Below are positions 32,407 through 40,168 of a DNA stretch of 64,000 nt, piece after piece. Under the pieces are notes generated by a model, which was not told the DNA's origin, did no database searches, and saw only the letters and a program-made list of their open reading frames with translations. The stretch is taken from IMG/VR virus record IMGVR_UViG_3300030390_001877, positions 62,001 to 126,000 of that record; one strand, given 5' to 3'. The DNA is from a virus. Both the position numbers and the translations under genes were made by a program. Each line of letters opens with the position of its first letter. Position 1 is the first letter of the stretch.

Positions 32407-34413
32407 ATGTCAATAATTTTAAGTGATGTTTATACAGGAAGGGTTGATACGACAGACCCTAATTATCCAAACGGTAAACCTCGTAACAAAGTGGGTGCTG
32501 TAGATGGGACAGGTACTCCTTATGAAGAGAAATACTTTCAGGATATAAGTGGTGCTTTCCAAGCTTTACTTGTCGAAGGAGGTATTACTGCATCAGGTAA
32601 CCCTGATAACGCTAATGTTTCTGATATACGTGATGCTATCCTGAAGATGATCCGAAAACCCTTAGTTTTGAAGGTGTTTCAATCCCCTACAGATGGTTTG
32701 ACGGAGATTAACACGCGCACCTTGCTTGGTGGTGAGGTGTATGAAATACGAAAAGTTAGTGATAACAGCTTTGCTACTATTTACAGTGATAAAGAGGGTT
32801 TAAACCCAATCACACAAGACGGCACGAGTAATGTTTCAGGTAGTGATGGGGTTGTTGAGTTTTATATTGCCGATGGGGATTATTACGTTGACGTTGGAGT
32901 TGTTTCAAAATCTTTTAGTGTTGGTCACGCTTCGGACTTGTCCTCTATTTATATATTTAATACTGTTGAAGGTTTTAAATCCAGCAAGATTGAATTTCCA
33001 GACGGTAAAACTATTCACATAAAAGAGCGTGATTCTGATTTCATCAAGATAACAGGAACCTCTACAGCTAACAATTTTAGCGTAATTGCTAGTAACGAAA
33101 TAGACCAGAGTGTAGAGTATGTACCAAATTTAGGGGTAGCTAGTGTTTACGGTTTAGGCGCTACAGCAGCGGCAGCTAATTTTGCTCAATCTAATTACAG
33201 CGCCATAGATTTTGGTAATTACGAGTACACTACAACCGAAAAAATATCAATATCGAATGGGGTAGCTATCCACTCTCAGGGCGCTAAGATTTTGAAAAAT
33301 TATGACGGTATAGGCATTGAGTTTACCAATCAATCTGCAACAGTAGATGTATTTGGTCGATTGGATGTCATAGGTTTTGGTGATTTTGCGGGTAATGGTT
33401 TGGTTGAGTCAGTATCTCCACTAGCTCACGGCATAAGCATAAAAAGTAGTCGCGTAAGAGTTCATGGGGCACTTTGGTCGTATAATCATGTGGGTGATGC
33501 TGTTAACTTTGACTCTGATAACCACGGCAACTCAAACAAGTCTGACTTTAATGAGTTGAGAGGGAACTCATCAAACGGGTATGGTATACGGTGTACAGGA
33601 ACGAGTGATGATACGTCCGTTTGGCGTATTGGTTTTTACGCACAGGGAAACTTTAAATCGGGCTTTTCCACATCATCTGATTTTATGGGGCGCAACTGGA
33701 ATGGTTTAATTTATAGTGAAAGCAATTGCAACGACACAACATCTACAGAGGTGGACATTGAAAAGTTGCGCGAGTCTGACTTGGTGATATATGCAGAAGC
33801 AGGTGTTGGTTCTTTGGAGGTTATGCTGGGTGAAAACACCAGTAACTTAGAGATTACAAGTCTGCGGTCTAATCTTGATAGTGACAACTCTCTGGCTCAA
33901 AATAACAGATGGAAAAGAGGCTCGCTAGCTGTTAACCCAGGGGTTTCTGGTGGTTCTAGAGTTGGTGAGGTGGGTGGTTTTAAGTTCGGAAGAGCTAGGG
34001 GTGGGAATGGTGGCGAGGGGGTGAAGGTTCCCATGAAGGGTTCGGACTCAACATTTGGACATTTTGTGGCAGTAAACAGCCAATCATCCCCATTTACCCC
34101 CTATCTAGGATTTGAGACAGAGAATCTATCATCGTTTATCAGGGTGGGGGACCAAGATTTTAGAGTTAATTCTAACGGTGATGACTTTATACACAAGACA
34201 GAGACGGACTTCGAGATAGGGACAACTAATACGGCTTACAAAACCAAAGTCAATATGTTTGGTAATGTAGCTATCTTTGTAAGGTCATCAAGTCCAGAGG
34301 GGCAGCAACCCGCTTCAACTGGGTCTATATGCTTGGTAAATGGTGGTGGGGCTGGCACGTCATTCTATGTCAAAGAATCTGGAACAGGGAGCACGGGGTG
34401 GGTTGGTAAATAA
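32407..34413 (+). CDS. Tail spike/fibre with beta-helix, mosaic composition
   Basis: 668 residues. The N-terminal 190 (MSIILSDVYTGRVDTTDPNY) look phage-native and include a fibre attachment region. The rest has the periodic short strands of a right-handed beta-helix (SISNGVAIHSQGAKIL, IGIEFTNQSATVDVFGRLDV, GYGIRCTGTSDDTSVWRIG), with a C-terminal GTSFYVKESGTGSTGWVG cap typical of many spikes. It may recognise or cleave surface glycan; no catalytic residues assigned. GC content and G-rich runs rise sharply after about 33.0 kb, a sign of recent exchange. Confidence 0.75.
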   Translation: MSIILSDVYTGRVDTTDPNYPNGKPRNKVGAVDGTGTPYEEKYFQDISGAFQALLVEGGITASGNPDNANVSDIRDAILKMIRKPLVLKVFQSPTDGLTEINTRTLLGGEVYEIRKVSDNSFATIYSDKEGLNPITQDGTSNVSGSDGVVEFYIADGDYYVDVGVVSKSFSVGHASDLSSIYIFNTVEGFKSSKIEFPDGKTIHIKERDSDFIKITGTSTANNFSVIASNEIDQSVEYVPNLGVASVYGLGATAAAANFAQSNYSAIDFGNYEYTTTEKISISNGVAIHSQGAKILKNYDGIGIEFTNQSATVDVFGRLDVIGFGDFAGNGLVESVSPLAHGISIKSSRVRVHGALWSYNHVGDAVNFDSDNHGNSNKSDFNELRGNSSNGYGIRCTGTSDDTSVWRIGFYAQGNFKSGFSTSSDFMGRNWNGLIYSESNCNDTTSTEVDIEKLRESDLVIYAEAGVGSLEVMLGENTSNLEITSLRSNLDSDNSLAQNNRWKRGSLAVNPGVSGGSRVGEVGGFKFGRARGGNGGEGVKVPMKGSDSTFGHFVAVNSQSSPFTPYLGFETENLSSFIRVGDQDFRVNSNGDDFIHKTETDFEIGTTNTAYKTKVNMFGNVAIFVRSSSPEGQQPASTGSICLVNGGGAGTSFYVKESGTGSTGWVGK

Positions 34414-34505
34414 ACAGCTAAAGCCCCTCAACTTGGCTACTTCCCCTTCTTTACATTGTAAAAGTTAACACCGATTGGGTGCTCCTATAACTGACAATAG
34501 CGGCA

Positions 34506-34537
34506 ACATTTACACAGGGAGGTGGCGGTGTAAATGT
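34506..34537. repeat. 10-bp inverted repeat after tail spike
   Basis: ACATTTACAC and GTGTAAATGT around a 12-base GC-rich loop. It has no T-run, so it is not a classical terminator. It may stabilise the 3' end of fibre mRNA. Confidence 0.7.
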
Positions 34538-34605
34538 GATCTGGATGGTAACAAGGGGTTATTGCTTGCGCTACGCTAGATTTACATTTAGATTAATGAT
34601 TAAAA

Positions 34606-34633
34606 TTGAACCTATGTTATTATTTACTAATAC
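34606..34633 (+). promoter_or_regulatory. Candidate promoter upstream of 34.8 kb operon
   Basis: TTGAAC, 16 bp, TAATAC. CCTATG and CATAGG flank the whole -10/start region. Confidence 0.45.
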
Positions 34634-34732
34634 AAGTAACTCATAGGCTCTAATTATGGCAATACCTAATTTCATAAGTGGTTTGATCAAATAGAATCAG
34701 ATCCGTTCATAGATTACAACCTACTAAAACCC

Positions 34733-34761
34733 TTGACACAACCGCAAAAACAAACTAAGCT
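34733..34761 (+). promoter_or_regulatory. Candidate promoter overlapping hairpin
   Basis: TTGACA, 17 bp, TAAGCT. The -35 is perfect and the -10 weak. The left hairpin arm starts at the second base of the -10 box, and the expected start falls in the hairpin loop. Confidence 0.5.
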
Positions 34762-34793
34762 CTCCCATATTAATTTATGAGGAGAGCTTTTTT
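34757..34793 (+). terminator. Terminator-like hairpin that contains the next gene's ribosome site
   Basis: AAGCTCTCC, a 15-nt loop, GGAGAGCTT, then six T's directly before ATG. It is a perfect 9-bp stem. The right arm holds GGAGAG, the ribosome site of the gene at 34794. RNA read through from the spike gene would fold and stop or hide the ribosome site; RNA started in the loop would not. Confidence 0.8.
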
Positions 34794-35138
34794 ATGCCTA
34801 AAATTCCTATGTTCACAACAGATAACCTTCATATAGACGAACGTATTCAAGTGGAACAACTTTCCGAGACTCTCGGAGAGGATGTCATTCAATATATAGA
34901 TTACTCTATTATCAAACAGAGAGCCTTTCTCGTAGCGTCTCTGGAACAATTTGAGGGAATGTATCACTATGATTCAGGAAAGCCCCTCAGGTATGGTGAC
35001 GGCTCTCTGTTAGCAAGTTTTGACTGTCAGCATAAAGAATATTTATTAAAAGTGACAATTAATGCTTTACAGAAGGATTTAGATGAACTAGACTCTTCTC
35101 TAATGTATGATTTACAACAAAGAGGAATTTTATTATGA
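34794..35138 (+). CDS. Unknown protein, 114 aa
   Basis: Starts MPKIPMFTTDNLHIDERIQV. Helical, acidic, with a C-terminal ALQKDLDELDSSLMYDLQQR. First gene of the rightward early operon; stop overlaps the next ATG. No family recognised. Confidence 0.6.
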   Translation: MPKIPMFTTDNLHIDERIQVEQLSETLGEDVIQYIDYSIIKQRAFLVASLEQFEGMYHYDSGKPLRYGDGSLLASFDCQHKEYLLKVTINALQKDLDELDSSLMYDLQQRGILL

Positions 35139-35656
35139 ATGATGTAAGTGTTCTAAGTGTGTTTTTAACAATAGTAGTTGGGGTTCTAATAGTAGGAACA
35201 CTACGTATAGGAAGTTTCCGTTTGAAAGCAAATAAATATGTAGAGGAAGGTGTCCCTAAACTAATCACCTTGAAAAAATGGTGGCATCTTATTTATGAAG
35301 TTTACCCTTATGAAATAGAAAAGGATTACAATTGGACGAAGATTAAATCTGATATTCAAAAAGGTGTCCCTCCTGAATTAGCAACTCTTAGAGAAAAAGC
35401 CGTTGCTTTGGAAATGTTGCAACATGAATTTAGTGAACACTACGTATCTTATATAACCCTTCGAGATGAGGAAGGAATTTTCTTTGAAAGTTTAGATGCT
35501 TACACAGAATACACTTTATCAGAATTACAACATCTGGAAAATGATTTCTTTCTTTCACAGATGTTATCTTCTTGGGAGGATGACGAGTTAGCAGAACTGA
35601 AACGTGCTCTAGAAGATCCTGACAGCTTTAACGAGGAGAACACTGATGGAAAGTAA
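35135..35656 (+). CDS. Membrane-anchored unknown protein, 173 aa
   Basis: One N-terminal membrane helix (LSVFLTIVVGVLIVGTLRIG) and a soluble acidic helical domain (LREKAVALEMLQHEFSEHYV; WEDDELAELKRALEDPDSF). Overlaps both neighbours. Function unknown. Confidence 0.6.
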   Translation: MNDVSVLSVFLTIVVGVLIVGTLRIGSFRLKANKYVEEGVPKLITLKKWWHLIYEVYPYEIEKDYNWTKIKSDIQKGVPPELATLREKAVALEMLQHEFSEHYVSYITLRDEEGIFFESLDAYTEYTLSELQHLENDFFLSQMLSSWEDDELAELKRALEDPDSFNEENTDGK

Positions 35657-35885
35657 TTATTTCTACAAAACATTGTTCATCTTCACAACAAATAATCCTT
35701 TAGATGAAAATACTTTTGAATTAAAGGTTGACTTCTCTAGAGAACAAATGTTATCTTATGAAGATATTAAACGTGAAGCTTATTATCTTGCTTCAAAGGA
35801 AGTATTTCCTAAAGAGTATTCCCATTTTAGTAAGATAAAATCTTTCGAGGTGTTATCAAAAAGTATTATTACAGAGGAGAATTGA
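35646..35885 (+). CDS. Unknown protein, 79 aa
   Basis: MESNYFYKTLFIFTTNNPLD, then FELKVDFSREQMLSYEDIKR. Looks like a small alpha/beta domain. Coupled to the upstream gene by an 11-nt overlap. Not recognised. Confidence 0.55.
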   Translation: MESNYFYKTLFIFTTNNPLDENTFELKVDFSREQMLSYEDIKREAYYLASKEVFPKEYSHFSKIKSFEVLSKSIITEEN

Positions 35886-35886
35886 T

Positions 35887-36336
35887 ATGTTAAATAAATT
35901 AGATCCATGTTACCCGAACAATTTCACCAAGAAGAGTGTACGTTGCAGAAAACCCTGTAAGGATAAAGGAACGATTGGTATCCTTGAATATGGTAACACT
36001 GCAATAGGTTTTCGTTTTAAATGTGATGAATCTTTGTGGGAAGAGTTATGTATTTGGTGGGAAAAAGAGGACTCTGAGAAAGGGAAAGATTTTAATGTAG
36101 AGTTGTTTCCTTATAAAGGAGAGGTAGATCTTATCTTCTTCGAACCATTGCCTTATTACAAACCTAAGAAGCCTGTAGAGAACTCTTATGATGCAAGTGA
36201 TGTGTTAGCTGCCAAGTATATAGAACACCTCCCAGAATGCGTTACAAGTGGTTTAAAAGAGGAAGATATCTTTGCATACATCACTGATTGGGATTATATT
36301 CCTGATGATAGGTTTGTCTGTGAAAAAGGACGTTAA
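35887..36336 (+). CDS. Unknown protein, 149 aa
   Basis: Cys/Trp/Lys-rich (KKSVRCRKPCKDKG; LWEELCIWWEKEDSEKG) with a C-terminal ITDWDYIPDDRFVC. No motif assigned. Ribosome site GAGGAG 6 nt upstream. Confidence 0.57.
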   Translation: MLNKLDPCYPNNFTKKSVRCRKPCKDKGTIGILEYGNTAIGFRFKCDESLWEELCIWWEKEDSEKGKDFNVELFPYKGEVDLIFFEPLPYYKPKKPVENSYDASDVLAAKYIEHLPECVTSGLKEEDIFAYITDWDYIPDDRFVCEKGR

Positions 36337-36338
36337 CT

Positions 36339-36692
36339 ATGCAGAAGTATGAAACTTTTCGGGAGGAGGGTTGGAAATGCTATTCTAATGAACCTTGTTT
36401 TGAAGGAGATTCTCCCTCTGCAAAAGTGATATCCTATTTCGTGAAACGGACACGTTTAGATGACAACGGAGGAAGTGCTGTTCCAAAAGAAGTAGTCTTT
36501 TCGCACAAGTGTAATGTCGATTGGATAGAAGAACGTCTTAATCACGTAATTCGTTATGGAAAGAAGAGTAATGATTACACAACGTATATTTTAGCAGGAT
36601 TGCAACTTTATGTTGACGAGATTCGAAAAGGAGGTTACACTGCGGGAATATTATCTGGACAAGAAATGGGAATGTTGATCCCTAAGAAATAA
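36339..36692 (+). CDS. Unknown protein, 117 aa
   Basis: Starts MQKYETFREEGWKCYSNEPC and contains VKRTRLDDNGGSAVPKEVVF and LNHVIRYGKKSNDYTTYILA. Mixed fold, no membrane segment. Function unknown. Confidence 0.57.
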   Translation: MQKYETFREEGWKCYSNEPCFEGDSPSAKVISYFVKRTRLDDNGGSAVPKEVVFSHKCNVDWIEERLNHVIRYGKKSNDYTTYILAGLQLYVDEIRKGGYTAGILSGQEMGMLIPKK

Positions 36693-36713
36693 TTTTAATT
36701 TGAGGAGAGTTTT

Positions 36714-37952
36714 ATGAAAGAGTTATTAGAAGAGTTACAATTGAAAGCTAAAATAGCAGAGCAGAAAAAACACCTAAGGCAAGCTAAGCAAGTAGAAAAC
36801 CTTACAAGCGATGTTAGTGACTTATATAGTAACCTAGAACAATTAGGTGTTTACTTGGCAGGAGGTGCTATTACAAGTGTATTCACTAATAAAGAAGTTA
36901 ATGACTTAGATTTATATTTTAGAGATATTGATTCTTTAAAAGTGTTTATTTTATCTGCATTTGGAGTTTTAGAAGATAGTGTATATCTTAATGATGAACG
37001 CTTTGAAAATGTTGTTGATTTAGATAGTCACGCTTTAATCTGCAATGGATATACGAAGAAGAGTATTATGTTTCAAACAAAAGCTACTGCACAACAGATT
37101 CAACTTATACATTGTGGTTTCTTTGAAAAACCAGAGGATATCTTTGACACGTTTGACTACACTATTAATATGGGGGTGTATGATTATAAAGAAAAGATGT
37201 TTGTGCTACACGAAGATTTCTTAACAGACAATTCTTGTCGTAAATTAACAGTTAACCCAAAAACAGCTTTTCCTATTATAAGTCAACTCCGTATAGACAA
37301 ATATAAGCAACGAGGGTATTCTATTAATCGTAAGGAGTTTTTAAAATTAAGCTTGGCTGTTGCAAATTTAAACCTCTCTAGCTGGAAAGAGACTAAAGAA
37401 GCGATGGGGGGTATGTATGGTTACACTATGGAAGAGTTATTTGATGAAGAAAAAGAGTTCTCCTTTGAGGAATTATTCTCTCAAATCGAAGATTTAGAGT
37501 ATAAACTTTCAAATCATAAACCTTTTGAAGCAGTTTATGACTACGAAACACTTATTGAACATATTAATGATTTACACGGAAGGGCTTCTTCTGGTGAAAG
37601 GTATTACTACTACAAGGTGGTTAACCCTACAAATGACCCCGATGTTTTCGAAAGTCATTATAAGAGTAGTTTTAAATACAAAGTGGGTGAGAAAGTTAAG
37701 TGTGATCAAAAAGGTATTTATTTATACAAAACTCTTGAGAAAGCAAAGAAGCACTATGATGGAAAGGTTGTGATCAAATTACAAACTACCTCTGGTGAAC
37801 GTGCTAACCTTACATCTGATTTTGGGGGTGGGAAACATAGGACTAATGATGAGTTGTTAGTTGTAGGTAAAGTGGAAGGGATGTTACCAGTAGCAACTAC
37901 CCCTGTACCATCTTTCGCAGCAGCACCTTTCCCAACTACACCAAACTTTTAA
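36714..37952 (+). CDS. Nucleotidyltransferase-fold protein with extra C-terminal domains
   Basis: 412 residues. A coiled-coil N-terminus is followed by LGVYLAGGAITSVFTNKEVNDLDLYF (about residues 43-68). This is the G-G-x12-16-D-x-D signature of nucleotidyltransferases related to tRNA CCA-adding and poly(A) enzymes. TFDYTINMGVYD and a later QLRIDKYKQRGY fit the family's substrate side. From about residue 290 a separate unit reads YYYYKVVNPT..., VGEKVKCDQKGIYLYKTLEKAKKHY. The tail is Ala/Pro/Thr-rich. It may modify RNA ends or a protein; substrate unknown. Confidence 0.7.
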   Translation: MKELLEELQLKAKIAEQKKHLRQAKQVENLTSDVSDLYSNLEQLGVYLAGGAITSVFTNKEVNDLDLYFRDIDSLKVFILSAFGVLEDSVYLNDERFENVVDLDSHALICNGYTKKSIMFQTKATAQQIQLIHCGFFEKPEDIFDTFDYTINMGVYDYKEKMFVLHEDFLTDNSCRKLTVNPKTAFPIISQLRIDKYKQRGYSINRKEFLKLSLAVANLNLSSWKETKEAMGGMYGYTMEELFDEEKEFSFEELFSQIEDLEYKLSNHKPFEAVYDYETLIEHINDLHGRASSGERYYYYKVVNPTNDPDVFESHYKSSFKYKVGEKVKCDQKGIYLYKTLEKAKKHYDGKVVIKLQTTSGERANLTSDFGGGKHRTNDELLVVGKVEGMLPVATTPVPSFAAAPFPTTPNF

Positions 37953-37965
37953 GGAAAACAATTTT

Positions 37966-38172
37966 ATGCAAATGAATGATTTAGAAAAAGAATACATCCA
38001 GACGAGAGAACACTTTTACAGAAGCACCTCTATGAAAACGTATCGGGATGGAAGAGATACACTTAACCAAGGGTGTAACCTTTCAGAAGAGTTGTTTGCC
38101 TCTGAGAATGACTCTGTGAGGAAGGGGTTCTATGGAGAGAGTTGTGATTATGTTTACGAGGAGTGGAACTGA
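37966..38172 (+). CDS. Unknown protein, 68 aa
   Basis: Charged, Tyr-rich (MQMNDLEKEYIQTREHFYRS; GFYGESCDYVYEEWN). Follows the nucleotidyltransferase by 13 nt. Not recognised. Confidence 0.5.
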   Translation: MQMNDLEKEYIQTREHFYRSTSMKTYRDGRDTLNQGCNLSEELFASENDSVRKGFYGESCDYVYEEWN

Positions 38173-38173
38173 T

Positions 38174-38797
38174 ATGAAAGTAACTAAGTCTTTAGTGGAA
38201 AGTATTCTTGTAGAAGATATCCCCAGATTAGATCCTGTAACCATCTTAGTAAATAATCTCGGAGAAGGGCGAGCTGAAGTAACAATTAAGTGTTATGATA
38301 AAAGTTGGACAGCTTATTGGGGTAGTATGGGTGGCAGTGTTGAGGAATTCTTCTCCAGAGTAAATGTTGGTTATCTGGTTAATTGCTTTGATAGGGGTAT
38401 TCGTTCTGAAAGTGATGAGAAGGATACTGATGCTATGCGAGAAGTTTTTGTTAAGAAGATACGGAAGTTTATCTTAGAGAAGCGTAGAGAGTCTTACATT
38501 TTAAAAGAAGAATCTCGTAACGCTTGGGACGAAGTTGACATTATTAACATGTATTGTGTTGCACCAGAACACGACCATGAATGTTTTAATTGGGATGTAG
38601 GTCATTGTTCTGTAGATCCTAATATTTGGAAACCTATCTTCGGAGGTTATTGTATGGACGATGAATACTATAAGGAAGAATTCCAACAATGGTTATGGGA
38701 TAATGTCCCTTTTGAGTACGAACCTAATTATGAATATAAATACCTTTGCAGAATAGTTGAGGTTGTTAAGAAAGTTTTGGAGGAGAAAAGTTTATGA
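38174..38797 (+). CDS. Unknown protein, 207 aa
   Basis: Start MKVTKSLVESILVEDIPRLD chosen for GAGGAG upstream; the frame opens earlier but overlaps the previous gene. It has EVTIKCYDKSWTAYWGSMGG and FFSRVNVGYLVNCFD, then a Cys/Trp/acidic region (HECFNWDVGHCSVDPNIW). The SWTAYWG...NYLVNC pattern recurs in other phages as an unknown family. Confidence 0.58.
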   Translation: MKVTKSLVESILVEDIPRLDPVTILVNNLGEGRAEVTIKCYDKSWTAYWGSMGGSVEEFFSRVNVGYLVNCFDRGIRSESDEKDTDAMREVFVKKIRKFILEKRRESYILKEESRNAWDEVDIINMYCVAPEHDHECFNWDVGHCSVDPNIWKPIFGGYCMDDEYYKEEFQQWLWDNVPFEYEPNYEYKYLCRIVEVVKKVLEEKSL

Positions 38798-39009
38798 CTA
38801 TTAAATATGAAGATGCAAGTATGTTGAAGTATTATTGGAAAGAAAAAGGTGATATGGCAAGGTATTCAGGTTATGAAAAGTTATTACCTTTGCTGGAAGA
38901 AGAATACCCTTTACTGTTAGAAGGTCTTAACAAGACTAAACAAGGAGAGGATTTAGTAGAGATTATGTTAGATAAGATTATTTCTGAGAGTGATTACGAT
39001 GAAGACTAA
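38794..39009 (+). CDS. Unknown protein, 71 aa
   Basis: MTIKYEDASMLKYYWKEKGD with helical LLPLLEEEYPLLLEGLNKTK. Start overlaps the previous stop (ATGA). Unknown. Confidence 0.52.
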   Translation: MTIKYEDASMLKYYWKEKGDMARYSGYEKLLPLLEEEYPLLLEGLNKTKQGEDLVEIMLDKIISESDYDED

Positions 39010-39232
39010 AGTACACCTTAGTAGGTTAGGTATTATCTCAGGAGATAGTAAACGTTTATTAGAGGATTACGTTTACACAGGGGCATTCTCTCAAAGGAAG
39101 TCTTATGATGAGTGGGTTGTTGATTGGAGCGACATTGAATTAGATCTGGATATGAGAGATTTGTTTATCCTTTCTCATAAGTTTGAGATACGTGTTGGAG
39201 ATGGTTGGATTGAGTTGGAGGAGATTTTATGA
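38999..39232 (+). CDS. Unknown protein, 77 aa
   Basis: MKTKVHLSRLGIISGDSKRL, then DWSDIELDLDMRDLFILSHK. Starts inside the end of the previous gene (ATGAAGACTAA overlap). Unknown. Confidence 0.52.
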   Translation: MKTKVHLSRLGIISGDSKRLLEDYVYTGAFSQRKSYDEWVVDWSDIELDLDMRDLFILSHKFEIRVGDGWIELEEIL

Positions 39233-39417
39233 GTGAACCTGCTTATGTATTAGTTTGTAGTAAAACTAAGTTGATAAAGAATGATGGTAAAACAGGAATG
39301 CTTTGTATCTTTGATACAGAGGAACAAGCTGAAGGGGTTAGATCTACTTATAAAGGCACAGAAGAAACATACATTATGAAATGTAATCTTAAATTTACAG
39401 ACAAGGAAATGTTATGA
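39229..39417 (+). CDS. Unknown protein, 62 aa
   Basis: MSEPAYVLVCSKTKLIKNDG, a small beta/alpha protein (CIFDTEEQAEGVRS). Coupled by ATGA overlaps at both ends. Confidence 0.52.
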   Translation: MSEPAYVLVCSKTKLIKNDGKTGMLCIFDTEEQAEGVRSTYKGTEETYIMKCNLKFTDKEML

Positions 39418-39794
39418 GTGATATAGAAAGACGTAAAGCGACTTTAACTTTAGTGAAGAATGTTGAAAACAAACCTGTCAATATTTTCAATTATATTTAC
39501 ATGGAGTGTGACATAGATATTGTGGATATTGTCACAGAAGAGCAAGCCTATTACGTGTTGTGTGATTATTTAGAATATGAAAACATTGATGAAAAGTATT
39601 ATTGGTTTGAGGGTAAACTTTATAAAGAGTATTCTTCTAAGGATATAGATCCTTCCTTTCACAAAGAAGCACACTTATTGAATAGTAATTGCATCTCATT
39701 AGATTGTACTTGGTATAATGGAGGTGGGAGTTTCCAAGAGGTTGCCTGTGAAGCGTTGAAAGAATTAGAGGAGAGATTGAAGAGTTATGTTTAA
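39414..39794 (+). CDS. Unknown protein, 126 aa
   Basis: MSDIERRKATLTLVKNVENK, then FNYIYMECDIDIVDIVTEEQ and CTWYNGGGSFQEVACEALKE. The tyrosine/acidic pattern and GGGSF loop are not placed in a family. Confidence 0.55.
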   Translation: MSDIERRKATLTLVKNVENKPVNIFNYIYMECDIDIVDIVTEEQAYYVLCDYLEYENIDEKYYWFEGKLYKEYSSKDIDPSFHKEAHLLNSNCISLDCTWYNGGGSFQEVACEALKELEERLKSYV

Positions 39795-40140
39795 ATGGTT
39801 TGGAAATAAAAAAGTAATGACTGTTAACGGGGTTGAATGGAACCCTATGACAAAATCTTATGACGATATACGTGAGTTTCACAATTCTTTAGATGGAAAT
39901 TACACAGTAAGGACAACTGGTAGAAAGGGTTTAATGATGGATGATGGATCTACTGCTTACGGTAGATATTTTGTAGTGTTCATCTCTGGGCATTGGGGTT
40001 TAGATTTAGGTGAATATTACTATAAAGACCTACCTGAGTGGTGTAGTAAAGGAGTTTATTTAGATGTGCCGAACCCTATAAGAGTAAGAAGATATAAAGG
40101 TTCTGACCGTAAATCATACAAATCTTTACGTAAAAGATAG
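39787..40140 (+). CDS. Unknown protein, 117 aa
   Basis: Basic ends (MFKWFGNKKVMT; YKGSDRKSYKSLRKR), beta-rich centre (YGRYFVVFISGHWGLDLGEY). Could contact nucleic acid. Just upstream of the ligase gene. Confidence 0.55.
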   Translation: MFKWFGNKKVMTVNGVEWNPMTKSYDDIREFHNSLDGNYTVRTTGRKGLMMDDGSTAYGRYFVVFISGHWGLDLGEYYYKDLPEWCSKGVYLDVPNPIRVRRYKGSDRKSYKSLRKR

Positions 40141-40168
40141 ATTTAAAATAAGTAAGAGAGGAGATGTT

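Larger units (their letters stand above)
34414..34793 (+). promoter_or_regulatory. 380-bp non-coding region after tail spike
   Basis: No real gene was found (the longest start-to-stop is MAIPNFISGLIK). It holds a GC-richer stem-loop ACATTTACAC/GTGTAAATGT (34506-34537), two candidate promoters (34606-34633, 34733-34761) and a 9-bp hairpin with a T-run just before the next gene. The first 170 bp share the spike gene's foreign composition and look like the scar of a host-range gene exchange. Confidence 0.65.
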
